A DNA stretch of 21,384 bases. Source: a virus. The position numbers and the translations under genes are program-made. The stretch spans positions 1 to 21,384 of IMG/VR virus record IMGVR_UViG_3300021087_000089. The stretch is one strand, 5' to 3'. The notes beneath the pieces are model-generated. The model did no database searches and was not told the origin of the DNA. It saw only the letters and a program-made list of their open reading frames with translations. Shown piece after piece: positions 17,606-21,384 of this stretch. The first letter of the stretch is position 1; each line of letters starts with the position of its first letter.

Positions 17606-18849
17606 TACGACATATAAGTGCTTTAGGTGGAAAACAGGAAATGGAAGTGTCTTATACCGGGGATCACCAACATGCTAACTTACAAACATATGCTGTAGCG
17701 GCTGGTTGGGATGTAGGTAAAGCTGGGACACTAACTGCTTACGTAGGAGATGGTAGTACTTCAACGGCTCTTTATTCTGATACGATGGCAGGTTGCGCTT
17801 CTCCACCCTGCGATGCAGACCTAACGAAATATGGATTAGAATTAGGAACTGGATGGGCCGCTGATACTATCATAAATGTAATAGTTAAAAATAATGCCTA
17901 CATTGTTGGGATGAACGGAGTACCCGGGTCAGGTGGTTCAGGTGGTACAGGTGGTGCTGGAGGACAGTATGGACATGGGTCTGATGGAGCGGCAGGAGGT
18001 GCTGGAAGTGGTGGAAGTGCTGGAGCGGCAGATGAAGATCACAGAGATGGGCATAAAGGTGGTCATGCTATGAACATGAACTATACCGCTGGCGAAGTAT
18101 ATATCACGGTTGACTCTGGAGGATACATAGTAGGTGGCGGTGGTGGTTCCGGTGGTGGAATAGGAGGAACAGGCGGTACAGGCGGTAACGGAGGAGCCGC
18201 AGGTAATAATGGGAATAGTGGTACGGCTGGGTCTTCTAATTCTTGTACTGGATCAAATAATTCGTGTTTCTGGTGGGGTTGTGTTTGTGCAAATCAATGT
18301 ACTGGAAGTTGTGGAGGAGGTAACGGTGGTTCAGGGGGAAGCAGAGGATATGGTGGAACCGGAGCGACAGGAGGAACAGGAGGAGATGGTGGTGCGGCAG
18401 GAAACTCAAAAGGTTGGCAAGATAATTGTACTACCTCAATTGCACATTGTTTAAATACTTCTGTAGGAAGTGGTGGTTCAGGGAGTGCAGGGAGTGCAGG
18501 AGGCACAGCGCAAACAACCCCCGGAGGGCCGGGATGGGATGTAAATATGTATCCAAATGCGGGATCGAGTGGCAACCCCGGTTCATGGGGTGGATGTGGA
18601 GGTTGTGGCCCTTGTAACTGTCAAGGTAATACTGGTAGTTCGGGCAATAATGGGACATACGGAGTTGCTGGTTCAAATGGTAATACTGGTGGAACAGGAA
18701 GCACAGGAGGTACTGGAGTCGATTGGGGAGTAACAGGGAATACAGTTGGTACAGGATTAGGGGAAATTGGAGGAGATGCAATAATAGGCGGTTCTCATGC
18801 AAGTGTTACTATTGTTAATAATGGAACAATAGGTGGTTCAATAACGTAA
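17599..18849 (+). CDS. Glycine-rich adhesin-like protein with cysteine clusters
   Basis: A 416-residue protein starting seven bases inside the end of the halogenase gene. Residues 1-105 form a beta-type domain (HISALGGKQEMEVSYTG..., NVIVKNNAYIVGMNG). From about residue 107 to 400 the chain is dominated by GGxGGxGG runs, as in phage adhesins with polyglycine-II helix bundles such as the T-even gp38 type, and it ends in SHASVTIVNNGTIGG. Unusually, cysteines cluster in this region: residues about 214-240 (SCTGSNNSCFWWGCVCANQC) and the GGCGGCGPCNC stretch near 18590-18620, plus pairs near residues 65-71 and 275-285. These could form disulfides or bind metal. Likely role: receptor-binding tip or fibre-end protein, from composition and position after the fibre and before a second receptor-binding protein. 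Confidence 0.65.
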   Translation: MLVRHISALGGKQEMEVSYTGDHQHANLQTYAVAAGWDVGKAGTLTAYVGDGSTSTALYSDTMAGCASPPCDADLTKYGLELGTGWAADTIINVIVKNNAYIVGMNGVPGSGGSGGTGGAGGQYGHGSDGAAGGAGSGGSAGAADEDHRDGHKGGHAMNMNYTAGEVYITVDSGGYIVGGGGGSGGGIGGTGGTGGNGGAAGNNGNSGTAGSSNSCTGSNNSCFWWGCVCANQCTGSCGGGNGGSGGSRGYGGTGATGGTGGDGGAAGNSKGWQDNCTTSIAHCLNTSVGSGGSGSAGSAGGTAQTTPGGPGWDVNMYPNAGSSGNPGSWGGCGGCGPCNCQGNTGSSGNNGTYGVAGSNGNTGGTGSTGGTGVDWGVTGNTVGTGLGEIGGDAIIGGSHASVTIVNNGTIGGSIT

Positions 18850-18856
18850 GGTAATT

Positions 18857-19117
18857 ATGTCAATTTATATAGTAGAACATGGTACTCCAAAAGATGGGGT
18901 CATGTGCAAAAATGATGGAGAAGTATGTCCCACAACCACATACGTTTACGATAATGGAACTTGGGAACTTGTTGAAAAAGATACCGATGAATTTAATGGT
19001 GTTGCGGAAGTTTTAACTGATCCAGATGAAAGGTTTATTCTAATGCTTATCCCATTCGATAAAGTAACTTTTGATGCGGATGATAAAATTACCAATGTTG
19101 TATTACCGGGTGAATGA
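18857..19117 (+). CDS. Small acidic protein of unknown function
   Basis: An 86-residue protein starting at ATG 18857 with TAAGGT as ribosome site 4-5 bases upstream. It begins MSIYIVEHGTPKDG and is acidic, with two cysteines (Cys17 and Cys24, MCKNDGEVC) and several predicted short beta strands (TYVYDNGTWELVE, RFILMLIPF). No membrane segment or known motif is recognised. It lies seven bases after the glycine-rich gene and overlaps the next gene (ATGA), so it belongs to the same transcription unit. A small tail-tip or chaperone role is possible but not shown by the sequence. Confidence 0.6.
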   Translation: MSIYIVEHGTPKDGVMCKNDGEVCPTTTYVYDNGTWELVEKDTDEFNGVAEVLTDPDERFILMLIPFDKVTFDADDKITNVVLPGE

Positions 19118-19317
19118 AACATTCTGAATCTGTTTATGTCCCTGAGAATACGGAACTTCTAGGAGGTTGCGCTTTGGGGCGGCCATTAACTTTTACATCA
19201 CCTTGTGCAAATACTTTAGCCTGTCTACGTTGTGTGAATAAAGTGGAACAGCAAGGACATAAGTATCACGGTGGTGGTGATTTTGAATGGGAAAGGTGGC
19301 ATGGGGGCAATCCTTGA
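19114..19317 (+). CDS. Small Cys/His-containing protein, unknown function
   Basis: A 67-residue protein starting inside the upstream stop (ATGA). It has four cysteines (19, 31, 37, 40) spaced C-x11-C-x5-C-x2-C, and several histidines near the C-terminus (GHKYHGGG, ERWHGGNP). The pattern could hold a metal ion, but no standard zinc-finger family is recognised. Its last 17 bases overlap the next gene. The ribosome site is weak, so it is probably translated by coupling with the upstream gene. Confidence 0.55.
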   Translation: MKHSESVYVPENTELLGGCALGRPLTFTSPCANTLACLRCVNKVEQQGHKYHGGGDFEWERWHGGNP

Positions 19318-19510
19318 AGGGTTAAAGAAGAAGGGAAAAGAATTTGCTTCAAAGAATTTTAGCTCAGAGGATGAGATAAAAAGCAGATTAGCAATCTGCA
19401 ACGAATGCCCTGCTTTTATTAAAGCAACTTCAACGTGTAAAAAGTGTGGATGTTTTATGATTTTAAAAGCAAAAATTAAGCAAGTTACTTGCCCAATAGG
19501 AAAGTGGTAA
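19301..19510 (+). CDS. Small zinc-ribbon-like protein
   Basis: A 69-residue protein starting at ATG 19301, with AAAGG at 19292-19296. In-frame GTG codons from 19271 would extend it by ten residues but lack a ribosome site. After a basic N-terminal helix it has RLAICNECP (Cys33, Cys36), then STCKKCGCFM (Cys46, Cys49, Cys51), and TCPIGKW at the end (Cys64). The two CxxC pairs look like a zinc ribbon. The ending 'K...CP.GKW' is a pattern I associate with small proteins found near tail genes in many marine phages; their function is unknown. The gene overlaps its upstream neighbour by 17 bases. Confidence 0.7.
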   Translation: MGAILEGLKKKGKEFASKNFSSEDEIKSRLAICNECPAFIKATSTCKKCGCFMILKAKIKQVTCPIGKW

Positions 19511-19515
19511 TTATT

Positions 19516-19731
19516 ATGTCTGTTTCACAATTACAAACAAAAGGATACAGCGGCCAAGAAATGCGAAGGGATGCAGTTATCAAAACTAAAGATGGCGGAA
19601 AGTCTGGAGGATTATGCGGTGGTTTGGAGTGTGGTGGTGAATGTTGGGGAGGTTGCGGTCTGTGTGCGGGTGGCACTGTGTGGGATTTAATTAGGGAATC
19701 ACAAATTTCGGAAATTTCAGAAAGGGATTAA
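19516..19731 (+). CDS. Small glycine/cysteine-rich protein, unknown function
   Basis: A 71-residue protein. ATG 19516 is preferred to an in-frame TTG at 19489 that lies inside the previous gene; its ribosome site is weak (GGAAAG about 11 bases upstream). Residues 31-53 form a striking Gly/Cys block with cysteines at 34, 39, 43, 47 and 50 (C-x4-C-x3-C-x3-C-x2-C) and one Trp (44, in GECWGGC). The flanks are ordinary: a polar N-terminal 30 residues and an acidic helix with an ISEISE repeat at the end. No family is recognised. It may bind metal, be disulfide-linked, or be a partner of the Cys/Gly-rich adhesin upstream, whose composition it resembles. Confidence 0.55.
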   Translation: MSVSQLQTKGYSGQEMRRDAVIKTKDGGKSGGLCGGLECGGECWGGCGLCAGGTVWDLIRESQISEISERD

Positions 19732-19732
19732 C

Positions 19733-20452
19733 ATGGCTAAACAATTACAAATACGGCGTGGTACTACTGTGGAACACGCTTCTTTTACAGGATTAGATGG
19801 GGAACTTTCTGTCGACACCGATCTAGGCGAATTGCGTTTACACGATGGTTCTACTGCTAGTGGAAATTTAATAGGAGGTGGTGGATTAAACGTAGGGCAA
19901 CAGCTTTCTACAAAATGTATTCATAAGTATGAGAATGGTATTCAAGATCACGAAAACAAGCAATGGCAAGTAATTTCGGAAACTCAAACAATTAATCAAG
20001 TAAGTGGGAACACTTATACTATTGAATATACAGGATTTTATACCATAGAAAATGAAACAGGAACCCCCGCAGAATATATTGCTAATATATGGTTAGGTAA
20101 AAGTACAAGTTATGTTGGCTCTGCTAGTGTGTCTACACCAGCTATTTGGTTGACAGGGGCCGTTTTTGGAACAAGAGATGCAGACTCCGCAACTGGTTCT
20201 ACAGGTTTTTGGGCTGGAAGAGTAAATCTTATGGCATCATGGGTAGCAGGAAGTAGCGCAAACACATATATAGGTATATGGGCTTTACCGGGAAATGCCA
20301 CAGGAGGAGGAACAGCAGATGTGAAATTAGTTCGGCAAATGGCGACACCCGCAGGGAACGAATTTGGGGGCCCTTTTACTTATCAACAGTCTACTGAAGA
20401 GTACCGCATTACTGAATATAAGGGTAATTGTATTACAACAGATACACCATAA
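19733..20452 (+). CDS. Receptor-binding/fibre-type protein with Mtd-like N-terminal domain
   Basis: A 239-residue protein with a good ribosome site (AAAGGG about six bases before ATG 19733). Residues 4-45 fit the short N-terminal domain seen in major tropism determinant and many other phage fibre proteins: LQIRRGTT, then GLDGELSVDTDLGELRLHDG. The remaining 190 residues are predicted beta-rich with many Thr, Gly and aromatic residues (TYTIEYTGFYTIEN, ANIWLG, YIGIWALPG), compatible with a jelly-roll or C1q-like host-binding head. No C-type lectin or retroelement-associated variable repeat is seen, so this is not a diversity-generating target on present evidence. It likely caps a fibre or forms a second receptor-binding module. 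Confidence 0.75.
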   Translation: MAKQLQIRRGTTVEHASFTGLDGELSVDTDLGELRLHDGSTASGNLIGGGGLNVGQQLSTKCIHKYENGIQDHENKQWQVISETQTINQVSGNTYTIEYTGFYTIENETGTPAEYIANIWLGKSTSYVGSASVSTPAIWLTGAVFGTRDADSATGSTGFWAGRVNLMASWVAGSSANTYIGIWALPGNATGGGTADVKLVRQMATPAGNEFGGPFTYQQSTEEYRITEYKGNCITTDTP

Positions 20453-20462
20453 TTATTAATGA

Positions 20463-20774
20463 ATGAAGAGAGTAAACCATTCACTATTTGGTGGAGCAGG
20501 GAGTCCGCTTGAAAATAGGAAACTTCTCAACTTTTGGGCAAGATTCACAATTTCAATTGCCAACGCATTTACGTTCTTGGTTTTACTCTATTTATTGTTC
20601 TATTCGGATGTTAAGGAAACGAGCCGTGACCTCATTAATATCCTCATGGGAGCATACGTTGCAGTTCTTGCAAAGTCTACTGACTATTGGTTTCGTGAGA
20701 AGAAAGATCATGAACATGAAGAAGAGATGGAATCAAGTAAGGCAAAATATAAATTAAAAAAAGGTAAGAATTAG
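20463..20774 (+). CDS. Holin-like two-helix membrane protein
   Basis: A 103-residue protein with two predicted membrane helices (residues about 26-48, FTISIANAFTFLVLLYLLFY, and 57-72, LINILMGAYVAVLAK) and a strongly charged C-terminal tail from residue 73 (DYWFREKKDHEHEEEMESSK). This plan matches small phage holins that sit after the fibre genes (T7 gp17.5 position), which form lethal inner-membrane lesions to release endolysin. The start ATG 20463 has no ribosome site. A second ATG at 20459 in another frame opens MNEESKPFTIWWSRES and stops at 20512; this may be the true N-terminus joined by a frameshift. So the membrane part is firm but the first 15 residues are uncertain. Confidence 0.7.
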   Translation: MKRVNHSLFGGAGSPLENRKLLNFWARFTISIANAFTFLVLLYLLFYSDVKETSRDLINILMGAYVAVLAKSTDYWFREKKDHEHEEEMESSKAKYKLKKGKN

Positions 20775-20775
20775 G

Positions 20776-20955
20776 ATGACTAATTTATTAAAGAAATTTA
20801 AAGACTTTTTCAAACCGGATAAGGCTGATTTTGAGAGAGTTAAGCGATGGGAGGAAGAGATGAAAGATCCAGATAAACCAAAGAAAAGTTTAACTATTGA
20901 AGACTTTGAACGTGCTAAACGTAAGAAAAATAAAACTCTAAGCTCTAACTTCTAA
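20776..20955 (+). CDS. Small highly charged protein, unknown function
   Basis: A 59-residue protein starting at ATG 20776, one base after the holin-like stop. It is basic and helical (NLLKKFKDFFKP..., DFERVKRWEEEMKD..., IEDFERAKRKKNK), with no cysteine and no membrane segment. The two DFER-(V/A)-KR segments (near residues 18-24 and 43-49) are a short internal repeat. The N-terminal amphipathic helix could sit at a membrane surface. The function is not recognised. Its stop shares bases with the next start (TAATG), so it is coupled to the following gene. Confidence 0.6.
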   Translation: MTNLLKKFKDFFKPDKADFERVKRWEEEMKDPDKPKKSLTIEDFERAKRKKNKTLSSNF

Positions 20956-21086
20956 TGGCTAATGGAAATGGTAATAACGCCATGCAAGCAATGGCGGAGC
21001 ATACTCTTGTCAAAACCTTCACGCCACTTGTTGTTGCTGGATTGATGGGAATTGTTGGCTGGTTATTTGCGACAAATAGCTCGTGA
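20955..21086 (+). CDS. Small single-pass membrane protein, probably truncated by a frameshift
   Basis: A 43-residue protein starting at ATG 20955, overlapping the previous stop. A polar N-terminus (MANGNGNNAMQAMAEH) is followed by one hydrophobic segment (residues 24-39, PLVVAGLMGIVGWLFA) and a stop three residues later. This is a familiar plan for small phage membrane anchors that continue into a coiled coil. Here a coiled-coil-like reading frame continues in the +1 frame directly past the membrane segment (see the next feature), so the gene may be broken or need frameshifting. On its own it could act as a small holin or anchor. Confidence 0.55.
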   Translation: MANGNGNNAMQAMAEHTLVKTFTPLVVAGLMGIVGWLFATNSS

Positions 21087-21225
21087 TAACAAAATACACA
21101 TTAATCATCTTCACATGGCAGAAGAAAACTTTGAAGGACAAATGAAGGATGTAGAATCAACTCTCACGGATTTAAGGATTAGTGTAGGTAGGAGAGATCC
21201 ACGAGATAGATTTAAGAATCCTTAA
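21046..21225 (+). CDS. Coiled-coil-like frame, ATG at 21115, likely C-terminal part of the preceding membrane protein
   Basis: The frame is open from 21046 to the stop at 21223-21225. If translated alone it starts at ATG 21115 and gives 36 residues (MAEENFEGQMKDVESTLTDL then a basic end, RRDPRDRFKNP), but no ribosome site precedes that ATG. Read from about 21070 it gives RQIARDNKIHINHLH, which continues smoothly from the membrane segment of the 43-residue gene if one base is skipped near 21069. The joined product of about 88 residues would be a membrane anchor plus coiled coil. Which reading is real cannot be decided by eye. Confidence 0.45.
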   Translation, partial: WELLAGYLRQIARDNKIHINHLHMAEENFEGQMKDVESTLTDLRISVGRRDPRDRFKNP

Positions 21226-21229
21226 ACTT

Positions 21230-21301
21230 ATGACTAAAGAACAGCAGGATCATTTAGATCGGTTAAGGAAATTACACGAACAATATAGGAAAAGGAGATA
21301 G
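21230..21301 (+). CDS. Very small helical basic ORF (23 residues)
   Basis: ATG 21230 lies four bases after the previous stop, and the frame ends at TAG 21299-21301, one base before the next gene's start. The peptide MTKEQQDHLDRLRKLHEQYR plus a short basic tail would form an amphipathic helix. No ribosome site is visible, so it would rely on coupling. It may be a real micro-gene or only the leader in which the next ribosome site (AAGGAG at 21292-21297) is set. Confidence 0.35.
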   Translation: MTKEQQDHLDRLRKLHEQYRKRR

Positions 21302-21302
21302 T

Positions 21303-21384
21303 ATGCCAAAACGATATGGAAGTAGAGGAACTATTATAACAACTGATCGTAATACCCATACGTCGCAGACAGGATCAGGTTCTA
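21303..21384 (+). CDS. Partial gene running off the right end
   Basis: ATG 21303 has a strong ribosome site (AAGGAG, five-base spacing). Only 27 residues are visible, beginning MPKRYGSRGTIITTDRNTHT and ending in a Gly/Ser run. The visible part is polar and basic, with no recognisable motif. In T7 order terminase and lysis genes would follow a holin, but nothing here supports that assignment. Confidence 0.6.
   Translation, partial: MPKRYGSRGTIITTDRNTHTSQTGSGS

Noticed and set aside
18294-18802. Long open frames on the minus strand inside the glycine-rich gene (18294-18575 and 18431-18802)
   Set aside because: They are Pro- or Leu/His-rich mirror images of GGN codons, have no ribosome site or neighbours on that strand, and the + frame is clearly coding.
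19271-19300. GTG 19271 and TTG 19489 as starts of the zinc-ribbon-like and Gly/Cys-rich genes
   Set aside because: Both lie deeper in the preceding genes without ribosome sites; ATG 19301 and ATG 19516 follow naturally.
17599-19731. A RiPP biosynthesis cluster (halogenase, oxygenase and Cys/Gly-rich peptide)
   Set aside because: No radical-SAM enzyme, cyclodehydratase, lanthionine synthetase, protease or transporter is present, and the genes sit in a structural phage operon. Kept only as a remote idea within the findings.
19733-20452. Diversity-generating retroelement target, suggested by the Mtd-like N-terminus
   Set aside because: No C-type lectin-like C-terminus, variable repeat, template repeat or reverse transcriptase is seen in the window.
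21083-21145. GTG-started 20-codon frame overlapping the 43-residue gene
   Set aside because: Very short, no ribosome site, and it conflicts with the longer coiled-coil frame.

Overview
This window is the late structural, host-recognition and start-of-lysis region of a tailed phage with a short (podovirus) tail. It is AT-rich, all genes are on the + strand, and they are packed end to end with many ATGA or TAATG stop/start overlaps. The order matches the right half of T7-type phages: capsid, tail tubular protein A (gp11-like), tail tubular protein B (gp12-like), internal virion proteins (gp14, gp15, gp16-like), tail fibre (gp17-like), then holin-like and small lysis-region genes. The style of the tail fibre (repeated GQIxPTNN units), the phage-type 2OG-Fe(II) oxygenase and the flavin-dependent halogenase suggest a marine phage of a bacterium such as SAR11, a cyanobacterium or another marine proteobacterium. 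The host cannot be fixed from this sequence. The capsid C-terminus does not look like T7 gp10, so this may be a T7-organised podovirus outside the classical T7 group.

Layout: 2-1205 is the capsid C-terminal part plus a small head protein. A hairpin terminator at 1214-1242 lies where T7 has its T-phi terminator. 1253-4498 holds the two tail tubular proteins. 4498-4986 is a cupin-like protein in the T7 gp13 position. 4983-12899 holds the internal virion (DNA-ejection) proteins, with the gp16 role apparently spread over two or three genes. 12901-15849 is a 982-residue tail fibre with a T7-type N-terminal attachment domain. 15861-17605 is an accessory pair, a 2OG-Fe(II) oxygenase and a tryptophan-halogenase-like flavoprotein. 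17599-19731 is a glycine- and cysteine-rich block: one 416-residue adhesin-like protein and four small proteins. 19733-20452 is a second receptor-binding-type protein with an Mtd-like N-terminus. 20463-21384 holds a holin-like protein and several very small genes, two of which may be affected by frameshifts; the last gene runs off the window.

The most unusual global signal is in codon choice. Every Pro-Gly pair and every Gly-Pro pair, and all but one Ala-Ala pair, that I found uses C or G at the middle wobble position. The W-centred 5-base palindromes CCWGG and GGWCC are absent and GCWGC occurs once, although the genome otherwise prefers A/T at wobble positions. This looks like evasion of host restriction. 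No tRNA, CRISPR array, insertion sequence or convincing promoter was seen. No intergenic gap exceeds 50 bases.
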